From the NCBI GenBank assembly GCA_900552905.1, contig USBR01000030.1, forward strand, positions 1 through 13,734: a stretch of DNA of 13,734 bases. Direction: 5' to 3'. This stretch comes from an uncultured Succinatimonas sp. Lineage in GTDB: Bacteria > Pseudomonadota > Gammaproteobacteria > Enterobacterales > Succinivibrionaceae. Under the pieces are notes generated by a model that saw nothing but the letters and a program-made list of their open reading frames with translations, was not told the DNA's origin and searched no databases. The translations under genes were made by a program, and so were the position numbers. This document shows, in pieces, positions 6,032 through 12,594 of this stretch (the stretch's first letter is position 1; every line of letters begins with the position of its first letter).

Positions 6032-8530
6032 CTACTTTTTAGATGACTCATCTTTAGATTTTTTGTCAAAGCCCATTTCCATAGCTGCCGGAGATAACGG
6101 CATTTCTACTGGGGAAATATCCTCATGAGGCTTTTTGATATGATCTAAATCCTTGTGGATAGATTGCTCAAAATCTTCTAAATCATCATCGTCATCATCT
6201 TCCTGAGAGCGCATGGTTGTTGCCATGGACTCAGAGTGCTCATTGCCATTGACCGGAGTCATAACGGTACCATTAGCTACAAGCTCAGCTAAAGCATGTG
6301 ACTGCATACCAACTGAGACATAACGGTTAACTAAGGTACGCATAGCCATGAGGAAGTTTAAGTACATCTCAGAGGAGTGCATGGACACACGCTGAGAGCC
6401 GATGATATTAACCATATCAAGCTGACACTTATCGATGCGACGATTGAGCTTTCTGACACGCTTAACTAAATTCTCAATATTCTGAACATTATTAGGATCA
6501 GTAGCTACAGCATGAATATCAGTTGACATACGCTCTAAACGCATGAGCATTTCTACGAGGCTGCGCTTCATGACACCTTCAAAGATGGTGTGACGGTTAG
6601 CAACGTGATTTAAAGCCTGATCGATCACAAATCTTAAGGTCTTAGAAGCCTCACGCAGATTAGAGAATACGAGATAGAAGAAGAACTTCGCATCTGGAGT
6701 TGAGTTAGCATCTTCATTTGCCTTTTGTGAGAAGGCATCACCACCATCTAAGGAGAGCTTATAGTAAGCGCTTCGCTCCTGAGAGATGGCCTCTAAGACA
6801 TAGGTTGCCTTATTACGAGTACGACGCAGACTAAATTCATTGTCAGCAAAGAAGTACTGCATACTATTACGTAAGCACTCAATCTGCTTATCAAAATAAT
6901 CAGGCACTGACTTAGATACAGAGCTTAAGATCTCATCATCAGTCTTAGCATTGAGAACCTCAGAGGCGACATCAGCCTTAGACTTCTTAAAGAAGTTGGT
7001 ATAAACCACCAAGGCGATAACAGCCGGTACAGCAAATACTACAGCAATCTGACCTACATTGAAGAGAATGAAGGCAATGATAAAGGCGTTAGTGAAAGCT
7101 GAGAAACCTGTGAGGAACCAACCGGCGATAACGGTAACTACACCTGAAATACGGAAAACAGCACTCTCGCGATCCCAAGCACCATCAGCAAAGGATGAAC
7201 CCATAGCCACCATGAAGGTTACATAGGTGGTGGATAAAGGTAACTTTAAGGAAGTAGCAAAGGAGATTAAAGCTGAAGCTACCACTAAGTTTACAGAAGC
7301 TCTGACATAATCAAAAGGCAGAGGAATTTGACCTTTAACTACCGGAGCTTTGGTATAACGCTTAGCGACAAAACCAACTACAGCCTTAGGAGAGGCATGA
7401 TAAACAGTACGAGAGACACCTAAACCCATACGGGTAATGATACGACCTAAGGTTGAGGCACCAAACTGCTCACGAGAACCTGAAGCACTTGAAGAGAGGT
7501 TAATTGAGGTCTGAACTACCTGACGGGCTTTCTTTGAAACCCATAAGGTAATGCACATGATAAGGCCTGCAGAGAATAACCAGAAAGTAGAAGTAGCGGT
7601 ATTCTCATTGAGACAATTCATCATGAAAGCATCAGCTTCCATCCCGGAGGTAGCCCACTGTTCAAAGCCATCTAAAGCGGCTAAAGGGACACCGACGAAG
7701 TTTACTAAGTCGTTACCGGCAAAGGAGAAGGCTAAAGCGAAGGTACCTGATAAGATAATGAGCTTGAAAATATTCCAACCCATCAAAGCCATAATCTGAC
7801 CTAAGATAGTGAAGACAGCAAACATGCACCACATGATAGCGGTGAGATTATTGTCCATGAAGGCTAAAGCTTCTGCTGTCATAAAGGAAGCGCCATGAGC
7901 ACCCTTGATGAAGAGGAAATAACCGATAGAGGTTAAGGAAATACCGGTGAAGATACCGCCTAAATAGCGTACAGAAATTCTGAATCTAAAGCTAAATAAG
8001 AGACGGCAGACAAACTGCACCACCATACCGGAGAAGAAAGCTATCACCACAGAAAGCAAAATTGCTGACACAATAGTGGCAGTGCGATCTAATTTGATGT
8101 AATTAAAGATTTCCGTAAAGGACAAATCCGAGTCATAAATCTTAAAGACTGAAGCAAAGGTTGCGGCGCCTAAAAGCTCGAAAATGATGGAAACTGTAGT
8201 AGAGGTCGGTAAACCAAAGGAGTTGAAGATATTTAATAACAGCACGTCAGCGATTACTACAGAGGAGAAAATCAGCATAATCTCGTAGAAGCTGAACATC
8301 TGCGGCGAGAGCATACCCTTACGCGCTACCTCCATCATACCTGAGGAGAAGGTGGCACCAATGAGCACACCGGCTGAGGCTACCAACATGATCACAGCTA
8401 AAGGCACAATGCGTGTACCCACAGCTGAATTTAAGAAGTTACAAGCATCGTTACTAACGCCGACGAAGAGATCGATCGCCGCTAATAACAGAAGCATGAC
8501 AACCATTACGATAAATAAAGACTCAAACAT
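6032..8530 (-). CDS. PiT-family inorganic phosphate transporter with C-terminal helical domain (copy 2)
   Basis: An 832-residue inner-membrane phosphate carrier, paralogue of the gene at 3444-5831 and upstream of it on the same strand. It has the same half-repeats: GVSNDACNFLNSAVG (24-38) with GLPTSTTVSI (106-115), and FAGNDLVNFVG (270-280) with KLPLSTTYVTF (429-439). The N-terminal 200 residues differ from copy 1 by scattered changes, residues 205-473 are identical even in DNA, and the soluble C-terminal region is clearly related but diverged. Unlike copy 1 it ends in an extra hydrophilic tail of about 60 residues with six aspartates (778-783) and many Lys and Glu, which might interact with cations or a partner; that is a guess. 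The two differ most in their C-terminal parts and leaders, so they may be controlled differently. Confidence 0.9.
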   Translation of the reverse strand: MFESLFIVMVVMLLLLAAIDLFVGVSNDACNFLNSAVGTRIVPLAVIMLVASAGVLIGATFSSGMMEVARKGMLSPQMFSFYEIMLIFSSVVIADVLLLNIFNSFGLPTSTTVSIIFELLGAATFASVFKIYDSDLSFTEIFNYIKLDRTATIVSAILLSVVIAFFSGMVVQFVCRLLFSFRFRISVRYLGGIFTGISLTSIGYFLFIKGAHGASFMTAEALAFMDNNLTAIMWCMFAVFTILGQIMALMGWNIFKLIILSGTFALAFSFAGNDLVNFVGVPLAALDGFEQWATSGMEADAFMMNCLNENTATSTFWLFSAGLIMCITLWVSKKARQVVQTSINLSSSASGSREQFGASTLGRIITRMGLGVSRTVYHASPKAVVGFVAKRYTKAPVVKGQIPLPFDYVRASVNLVVASALISFATSLKLPLSTTYVTFMVAMGSSFADGAWDRESAVFRISGVVTVIAGWFLTGFSAFTNAFIIAFILFNVGQIAVVFAVPAVIALVVYTNFFKKSKADVASEVLNAKTDDEILSSVSKSVPDYFDKQIECLRNSMQYFFADNEFSLRRTRNKATYVLEAISQERSAYYKLSLDGGDAFSQKANEDANSTPDAKFFFYLVFSNLREASKTLRFVIDQALNHVANRHTIFEGVMKRSLVEMLMRLERMSTDIHAVATDPNNVQNIENLVKRVRKLNRRIDKCQLDMVNIIGSQRVSMHSSEMYLNFLMAMRTLVNRYVSVGMQSHALAELVANGTVMTPVNGNEHSESMATTMRSQEDDDDDDLEDFEQSIHKDLDHIKKPHEDISPVEMPLSPAAMEMGFDKKSKDESSKK
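7110..7918 (-). repeat. 809-bp direct repeat, copy B
   Basis: Identical at every base to 4411-5219. It covers codons 205-473 of transporter copy 2. The tract starts and ends inside codons rather than at a domain edge, as expected for a conversion tract. Confidence 0.97.
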
Positions 8531-8566
8531 AGAGTGTCCTGTGGTGGAATAATTATCATAGGGCGC

Positions 8567-8601
8567 AAATGTAAATTTACAGCCACTGTAATTTTACATT
8601 T
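8567..8601 (-). promoter_or_regulatory. Long inverted repeat in the control region of transporter copy 2
   Basis: Arms AAATGTAAATTTACAG (8567-8582) and CTGTAATTTTACATTT (8586-8601) match with one mismatch across CCA. Just downstream on the minus strand is TATGATAAT (8552-8560), a possible -10, so the repeat would cover the -35 region as an operator or, if transcribed, form a strong hairpin. The leader of copy 1 has no equivalent. The left arm itself contains the palindrome TGTAAATTTACA. The cognate regulator is unknown. Confidence 0.5.
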
Positions 8602-8843
8602 ATTTAACTCAAATTTTAAGTGAAAGCATTTTAACGAGCATTTGTTAAATTCAGGTTAAGTCACATTTTATTGATTTAGTTAGCAAAGATTTTGTAAAAC
8701 TTTTATTTAAAAGCTTATTTAAGCCCAATTTAAAAAAAAAACAGCCTTAACCTAAAATTTTGACCCTGACCACAAAATAAAAGTGGCAACTGTGACTTTA
8801 GAAGACTTTAAAAATTACTTTGTAAATCAAAGAGTGATCTACA

Positions 8844-8863
8844 ACTAAAATTTTACTTTTAGT
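8844..8863. promoter_or_regulatory. Candidate operator upstream of the GntR-family gene
   Basis: ACTAAAATTTTACT (8844-8857) is one base from the perfect palindrome ACTAAAATTTTAGT and two bases from the uxuAB spacer site (2929-2942). An overlapping inverted repeat, ACTAAAA (8844-8850) and TTTTAGT (8857-8863), gives an alternative symmetric reading. It lies about 90 bases before the start codon. Confidence 0.35.
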
Positions 8864-8899
8864 AAATAATCTTATATCTTAAATGTTAGCTTTCAAGGC

Positions 8900-8905
8900 T
8901 ATAAT
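8900..8905 (+). promoter_or_regulatory. Candidate -10 element for the GntR-family gene
   Basis: A perfect TATAAT, 45 bases before the start codon. No good -35 lies at the right spacing (TTAAAT at 8879-8884 would give 15 bases), so the promoter is only tentative. AAGG at 8937-8940 is the ribosome site, 10 bases before the ATG. Confidence 0.45.
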
Positions 8906-8950
8906 AAAATTGAAATTACACCCTTAAACATTAAACAAGGTGCGCTACTA

Positions 8951-9634
8951 ATGGAAAAAGAAGAATTACTAAAAGAAAGCGATTTAAAAAAAGATATTGT
9001 TTATCGGCGTATTAAGCAGCTTATCGTCAGCTGCTATTTCCCTATGGGCTCAAAGCTTTCTGAAACTATTATTGAAAAGAAGCTTCATGCTAATAAAGCC
9101 CCTATTCGCGATGCTCTAAAGCGCTTGCAAGCTGAGGGTCTAGTAGAAAGACGCCCTAAAAGTGGCACCTATGTCTTCTCACTTAGCAATCAAGATCTCA
9201 TCGATCTTTTAAATTTCCGCTTTGTCATCGAATCTCAGGCCACGATTCTCTCCTTTGATAAGCATCCTCAGAAGCTTGTTGAAGAGTTAAATTCAGTACT
9301 AGATATGATGAAACGCGATCTTAATACTAATAATATTCGTGATTATTTAGATCAGGACTCAAATTTCCATCAAACTCTAGTATCATTATGCGACAACCGC
9401 TATTTTATCGAATCCTATAAATTAGTTTCGGCCATTATGGATACGGCTCGTAACTTCTTAGGCAATAATGTCGCCCATCTGCATCGCTCGGTGATTCAGC
9501 ATGAGGAGATCCTTAATGCCGTTAAGGCTCTCGATATCGGCAAGGTAGTTGAGCTTTTACGTGAGCACATTCTTCCTGATTATGGTGCTTATTGGAAGGG
9601 TTCAAACTTAAACGGTATTATTACACGTAAGTAA
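8951..9634 (+). CDS. GntR-family transcriptional regulator, FadR subfamily with FCD domain
   Basis: A 227-residue cytoplasmic DNA-binding protein. A winged helix occupies about residues 13-75, including the family pattern LHANKAPIRDALKRLQAEGLV (45-65) and the wing RRPKSGTYV. An all-helical FCD ligand domain follows (about 83-209) with the likely metal-binding set Asp136 and His140 (DSNFH), His184 (QHEEIL) and His206 (REHI). FCD regulators usually sense small carboxylic acids such as sugar acids, and relatives include UxuR and ExuR. The gene ends six bases before the first transporter, so the two are probably co-transcribed. A palindrome related to one in the uxuAB promoter lies upstream, hinting at control of itself and uxuAB. 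The family call is secure; the ligand is not known. Confidence 0.9.
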   Translation: MEKEELLKESDLKKDIVYRRIKQLIVSCYFPMGSKLSETIIEKKLHANKAPIRDALKRLQAEGLVERRPKSGTYVFSLSNQDLIDLLNFRFVIESQATILSFDKHPQKLVEELNSVLDMMKRDLNTNNIRDYLDQDSNFHQTLVSLCDNRYFIESYKLVSAIMDTARNFLGNNVAHLHRSVIQHEEILNAVKALDIGKVVELLREHILPDYGAYWKGSNLNGIITRK

Positions 9635-9640
9635 TTTTTT

Positions 9641-10516
9641 ATGGTTCTTGAACATATTGGTTTGGCACTAGGCTTTTTTGGAGCCTGTGCTCAGGCGGCA
9701 AATTATGCCTTCACAAAGGACTGTGTCGAAAAATATCAACTTCGAGGCTTAAGACAGCTTATCGCCGTTCACGTACTCATGTTCGTGATGGTGATAATTC
9801 CTTTTTTTGTCTTTAGTTATTGGCGTTTCTTTAATTTAGAGACCGCTATGTACTGCCTCTTTATTATTACCCCCTATCTTTTGGCACAATATCTGATGAT
9901 TAGAGCTCTGACTATTTCCGATAGCTCGATTGTCTCGCCTCTTTTGACCATTAAAGTCCCCATCTTAGCTTTAATCTCTGTCATCTTCTTTGAGCAATCT
10001 TTTTCTATACTTCAAGTGTTATGCGTAACAGTGATTATTTGCTTAGGCTTTTACTTCTCATCTCTTGCAGGACGCGTAAAACTAGGTCCTTTATGCCTAA
10101 TTGCCCTAGCTTGTACCTGTTTTTCAACCTCAGACATCGCTATGACCTTGTTTATGAAGACGCTACCTACAAGCCGTTTTCATCAGATTACCGCAGGCAT
10201 TTGCTATGAATATTTTGCCTGTGCTCTTCTAGCTGTGCCTTTAATGTTCTACAAACCGCTAAAAATTGGTTTTAAAGAAGTAGGTCAGACTAAATGGGTG
10301 GGTACGGCGTGGATGCTAAGCATGGTCGGTATTGTCAGTTGCTTTAATCTCTCAGGTGTGGTTGAAGCTAATATTATTCAGACCTTACGCTCAGTTATAG
10401 GTGTCATCATCGCTTATCTCTTTTATAAACAGTATATTCACGATGCTGCTACCTTTAAAAAGAAAATGGCCATTGCCATCTGCATGTTTATAGCTGTAAC
10501 TGTTTACTACCTTTAA
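9641..10516 (+). CDS. DMT-superfamily (EamA-like) membrane transporter, paralogue 1
   Basis: A 291-residue, very hydrophobic protein with about ten predicted membrane segments, the usual size and form of drug/metabolite (EamA-type) transporters. The substrate is not recognisable. The three tandem copies share NYAFTKDC.EKY.L.G.RQLI in the first loop (Asn21 to Ile41), DSS.VSPLLT.K.P (Lys105) in the middle of the first half, and GVVE..I.Q.LR..IGV.IAY.FY near the C terminus (Glu242, Arg250). Position 118 is Glu here, in the FFEQ spot where EamA proteins commonly carry Glu, but Asp and Gly in the next two copies. It begins six bases after the regulator with no clear ribosome site, so it may depend on translational coupling. 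A hairpin with a T run follows. Confidence 0.7.
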   Translation: MVLEHIGLALGFFGACAQAANYAFTKDCVEKYQLRGLRQLIAVHVLMFVMVIIPFFVFSYWRFFNLETAMYCLFIITPYLLAQYLMIRALTISDSSIVSPLLTIKVPILALISVIFFEQSFSILQVLCVTVIICLGFYFSSLAGRVKLGPLCLIALACTCFSTSDIAMTLFMKTLPTSRFHQITAGICYEYFACALLAVPLMFYKPLKIGFKEVGQTKWVGTAWMLSMVGIVSCFNLSGVVEANIIQTLRSVIGVIIAYLFYKQYIHDAATFKKKMAIAICMFIAVTVYYL

Positions 10517-10528
10517 TTTATATTTATC

Positions 10529-10561
10529 GCGGCCTTTCTATATATAGAAGAGCCGCTTTTT
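10529..10561 (+). terminator. Terminator-like hairpin between transporter paralogues 1 and 2
   Basis: GCGGC (10529-10533) pairs with GCCGC (10552-10556); inside, TCTATA/TATAGA extends the stem past one mismatch and one G-T pair. TTTTT follows (10557-10561). It lies 15 bases before paralogue 2, so it would limit read-through and give the first two genes more transcript than the next two, unless a separate promoter exists. Confidence 0.75.
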
Positions 10562-10575
10562 GTTTGGTTAAAAAA

Positions 10576-11454
10576 ATGAGTTTAGAGACCCTTGGTATTT
10601 GCTTAGGCTTTTTAGGAGCAGTCTTTCAGGCCTTCAATTATGCCTTTACTAAAGACTGTGCCGAAAAATATCAGTTGCGCGGCTTAAGACAGCTTATCTG
10701 TGTCCATTTAGGTTTATTTGTACTCGTCATCTTCCCTTTCTTCTACTATAAGCTCTGGCAACATATGTCCTGGGAATTGATCTTTGACACTTTATGGGCC
10801 TCTATTCCTTATCTTGTGGCACAATATTTAATGATCATTACCCTGACTATGACCGACAGCTCCATTGTCTCGCCTCTTTTGACCATTAAAATTCCGGTAT
10901 TAGCGGTTATCGCCTTGCTCTTTTTAGATAAGGGCTTTAGCTTCAATCAATATCTATCCATCGCCGCGATTATCGCCTTAGGAGTGTATTTCTCCTCAAT
11001 CTCAGGTCGCATCAAGCTCTTACCTTTATTCTTAGTCACCATTGTGTGCTTTATGTATGCCGTGTCCGATCTCGGTATGGCAGAATTCATGCGTGATTGG
11101 CCTGAGGATAATCGGGCCATGTCCATCTGTGGCTGTATTTGCTATCAGTTCATGTTCTGTGGTCTTATCGCTATGCCCTTTTTAAAGATTAAGCGCTTCC
11201 ATTTAGATCTGCGCAATGTCTATCAAGCAAAAAATATCGCCATTGCCTGGATGATTTCCGATATTTTCTTTGTCGTCTGCTTCAATCTTGCCGGTGTCGT
11301 TGAGACCTCGATCGTGCAGGCTTTACGCAGTGTTTTAGGTGTAATCATTGCCTATCTTTTCTACAAAAACTACATTCACGACGAAAATACCTTCAAGCGC
11401 AAGATGGTCACAGCTTGTCTGATGTTTGTGGCCGTAGCTTCCTTCTATATATAG
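10576..11454 (+). CDS. DMT-superfamily (EamA-like) membrane transporter, paralogue 2
   Basis: A 292-residue, roughly ten-segment membrane protein, clearly homologous over its whole length to its two neighbours with no gap through the first 120 residues. The ATG at 10576 is chosen over a TTG four codons upstream because the product then opens MSLETLGICLGF, matching MVLEHIGLALGF and MSLEQFGIILGF. Shared residues include Asn21, Lys26, Asp27, Lys105 and the C-terminal GVVE...Q.LR segment. Position 118 is Asp (FLDK), not Glu as in paralogue 1. The ribosome site is weak (GG in GGTTAAAAAA). The gene ends eight bases before paralogue 3, so those two form one transcription unit. Substrate unknown; sugar acids are possible only by association with the FCD regulator. 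Confidence 0.7.
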   Translation: MSLETLGICLGFLGAVFQAFNYAFTKDCAEKYQLRGLRQLICVHLGLFVLVIFPFFYYKLWQHMSWELIFDTLWASIPYLVAQYLMIITLTMTDSSIVSPLLTIKIPVLAVIALLFLDKGFSFNQYLSIAAIIALGVYFSSISGRIKLLPLFLVTIVCFMYAVSDLGMAEFMRDWPEDNRAMSICGCICYQFMFCGLIAMPFLKIKRFHLDLRNVYQAKNIAIAWMISDIFFVVCFNLAGVVETSIVQALRSVLGVIIAYLFYKNYIHDENTFKRKMVTACLMFVAVASFYI

Positions 11455-11462
11455 GTTAAAGT

Positions 11463-12338
11463 ATGAGTTTAGAGCAATTTGGTATCATCTTAGGCTTTGC
11501 CGGCGCTCTGTGTAACGCGCTCAATTATGCCTTCTCAAAAGACTGTGTGGAAAAATATGGTCTGCATGGAGTGCGACAGCTGATTGTCGTTCATGTGACT
11601 TTTTTAATTTTGATGAGCCCGCCATTATTTTTAATGGGCTTATATAAAGAATTTACCCTACAGGTGCTCATCGATACCTTCTATATCATTGTGCCCTATA
11701 TTCTCTCGCAATATCTTTTAATTAGACTGTTAGCGGCTACCGATAGCTCTGTAGTCTCCCCACTATTAACCCTCAAAATTCCAGTAGTAGCCGCCATGGG
11801 CTTTATGGTCTCAGGGCAAATTTTCAATCCGCAACAGCTCTTTGCTATTGCCATGATCATCATATTAGGTTTCTACTTTTCCTCACTTTCAGGCAAGATT
11901 AAACTCATGCCGCTTATCACCATGATCTGCATCTGTATCGGTTATGCCCTAGCTGATTATATGACAGTGAGATTTATGCATAATTACCCTGGAACTACGC
12001 TTGAAAAGACCATGGCCTGTATCTGTTGGCAGTATATTATCGGTGGCTTAATTGCTCTACCGATGATGATGAGCCCACGCTTTAAACTCAAAGCCATGCA
12101 TCTTTGGTATGGCAAGTTACCGTCATTATCCTGGCTTGCCGGAACCTTTTGCTGGGTCGGATGCTTCTATTTTGCAGGTGTAGTTGAAGGCAATATTATT
12201 CAATCCTTACGCTGTGTTATCGGCGTTTTGATTGCCTATATCTTCTACCGTAAATACATTAAAGATCCCAATACCTTCAAAAAGAAGCTTACCGTGGCTT
12301 TTTTAATGTTTACCGCCGTATTTATCTTCTATATATAA
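11463..12338 (+). CDS. DMT-superfamily (EamA-like) membrane transporter, paralogue 3
   Basis: A 291-residue, roughly ten-segment membrane protein. It keeps the cluster signature (NYAFSKDCVEKY, residues 21-32; DSSVVSPLLTLKIP, 94-107; GVVEGNIIQSLR near the C terminus) but is the most diverged in the first half, with Gly at position 118 where the others have Glu or Asp. That may alter or abolish coupling, or allow another substrate. The start ATG follows GGTTAAAGT, like the GGTTAAA before paralogue 2. Members of this superfamily work alone, as homodimers or, in small two-gene types, as heterodimers; three full-length copies together might pair or divide substrates. No strong terminator follows directly. 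Confidence 0.7.
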   Translation: MSLEQFGIILGFAGALCNALNYAFSKDCVEKYGLHGVRQLIVVHVTFLILMSPPLFLMGLYKEFTLQVLIDTFYIIVPYILSQYLLIRLLAATDSSVVSPLLTLKIPVVAAMGFMVSGQIFNPQQLFAIAMIIILGFYFSSLSGKIKLMPLITMICICIGYALADYMTVRFMHNYPGTTLEKTMACICWQYIIGGLIALPMMMSPRFKLKAMHLWYGKLPSLSWLAGTFCWVGCFYFAGVVEGNIIQSLRCVIGVLIAYIFYRKYIKDPNTFKKKLTVAFLMFTAVFIFYI

Positions 12339-12352
12339 GGAAGAATATGGTC

Positions 12353-12376
12353 TTGATTTAATCTAAATTAAATCAA
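12353..12376. repeat. AT-rich hairpin after the transporter cluster
   Basis: TTGATTTAAT (12353-12362) and ATTAAATCAA (12367-12376) pair perfectly around CTAA. No T run follows, so it is not a normal terminator. It starts 15 bases past the stop of paralogue 3 and may protect the mRNA end or bind a protein. Confidence 0.5.
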
Positions 12377-12422
12377 AGTTAAATCGAAATTAATGGTAGT
12401 GTTCCTTACTTAATTTTTTTGC

Positions 12423-12449
12423 TAATGCCGTAAATTTTTTATGGCATTA
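12423..12449 (+). terminator. Possible weak terminator before corA
   Basis: TAATGCCGTAA (12423-12433) pairs with TTATGGCATTA (12439-12449) with one G-T pair and a loop of five. The tail CATTTAATTTG is only partly T-rich. It may end the transporter transcript or simply be an inverted repeat. Confidence 0.4.
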
Positions 12450-12459
12450 ACATTTAATT

Positions 12460-12475
12460 TGTGAAAGAATACACA
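12460..12475. promoter_or_regulatory. CRP-like site upstream of corA
   Basis: TGTGA, six bases, ACACA matches nine of ten CRP core positions, flanked by TTT on the left and AAA on the right. It lies 26 bases upstream of the short leader frame. No convincing -35/-10 pair was found (TATGAT at 12500-12505 is the best -10), so its role is uncertain. Confidence 0.3.
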
Positions 12476-12500
12476 CAAACAAAAATCCTTGAACCCTTGT

Positions 12501-12581
12501 ATGATGCGTATCTACTCGATACGCTCCCGTGCAGTTTTCAACCTGCCGCCATCTATATCAGTACTCTCTAAAGTACTGTGA
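12501..12581 (+). CDS. Possible corA leader peptide (26 codons)
   Basis: An ATG-started frame that opens MMRIYSIRSRAV, continues with a Pro-Pro pair (NLPPS) and ends VLSKVL with TGA at 12579-12581, directly before the strand that pairs with the leader to hide the corA ribosome site. Thirteen bases separate its stop from the corA ATG. No Shine-Dalgarno sequence precedes it, so translation is unproven; an in-frame TTG at 12489 is an alternative start. Salmonella corA is known to be preceded by a short regulatory frame, corL; I see no sequence match I could vouch for, only the same arrangement. Confidence 0.35.
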   Translation: MMRIYSIRSRAVFNLPPSISVLSKVL

Positions 12582-12588
12582 ACGGGAG
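12507..12588 (+). promoter_or_regulatory. Structured corA leader that can mask the ribosome binding site
   Basis: Several helices are compatible with one fold: hairpin CGTATC/GATACG (12507-12512, 12518-12523); next to it a long-range helix CTCCCGT/ACGGGAG (12524-12530, 12582-12588); and within that, GCAG/CTGC (12531-12534, 12543-12546) and CAGTACT/AGTACTG (12559-12565, 12572-12578, loop CTCTAA). The 3' strand of the long-range helix contains GGGAG, the corA ribosome site, so the closed fold should lower corA translation. It could sense Mg2+ or the movement of a ribosome through the leader frame. It matches no riboswitch class that I recognise. Confidence 0.55.
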
Positions 12589-12594
12589 ATAATT

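Larger units (their letters stand above)
8531..8950. other. Divergent intergenic region between transporter copy 2 and the GntR-family gene
   Basis: A 420-bp AT-rich region with no coding sequence that I can support. It holds the shared ribosome-site block of copy 2 (8531-8547), a long inverted repeat (8567-8601), a run of ten A (8732-8741), the candidate operator at 8844-8857 and a TATAAT box at 8900-8905. Between about 8602 and 8840 I see nothing specific beyond AT-rich sequence and a short CCAC/GTGG repeat near 8770-8786. Confidence 0.6.

Noticed and set aside
4411..7918. The long direct repeat as a mobile element or CRISPR-like array
   Set aside because: Both copies are in-frame parts of homologous genes with no terminal inverted repeats, transposase or target duplications. 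No CRISPR repeats occur in the window.
8567..8601. The inverted repeat as a Pho box or TyrR box
   Set aside because: The Pho box is a direct repeat of CTGTCAT-like units, which is absent. TGTAAA and TTTACA occur, but not at the six-base TyrR spacing.
10564..10575. TTG start four codons upstream for transporter paralogue 2
   Set aside because: The ATG at 10576 aligns with the starts of both neighbours; the TTG would lie only two bases past the T run of the hairpin.
12353..12376. The AT-rich hairpin as the terminator of the transporter cluster
   Set aside because: No T run follows and the stem is nearly all A and T.
12529..12594. GTG start 22 codons upstream for corA
   Set aside because: The extension has no ribosome site, exceeds the CorA family length and overlaps the leader structure; the ATG at 12595 has GGGAG at good spacing.
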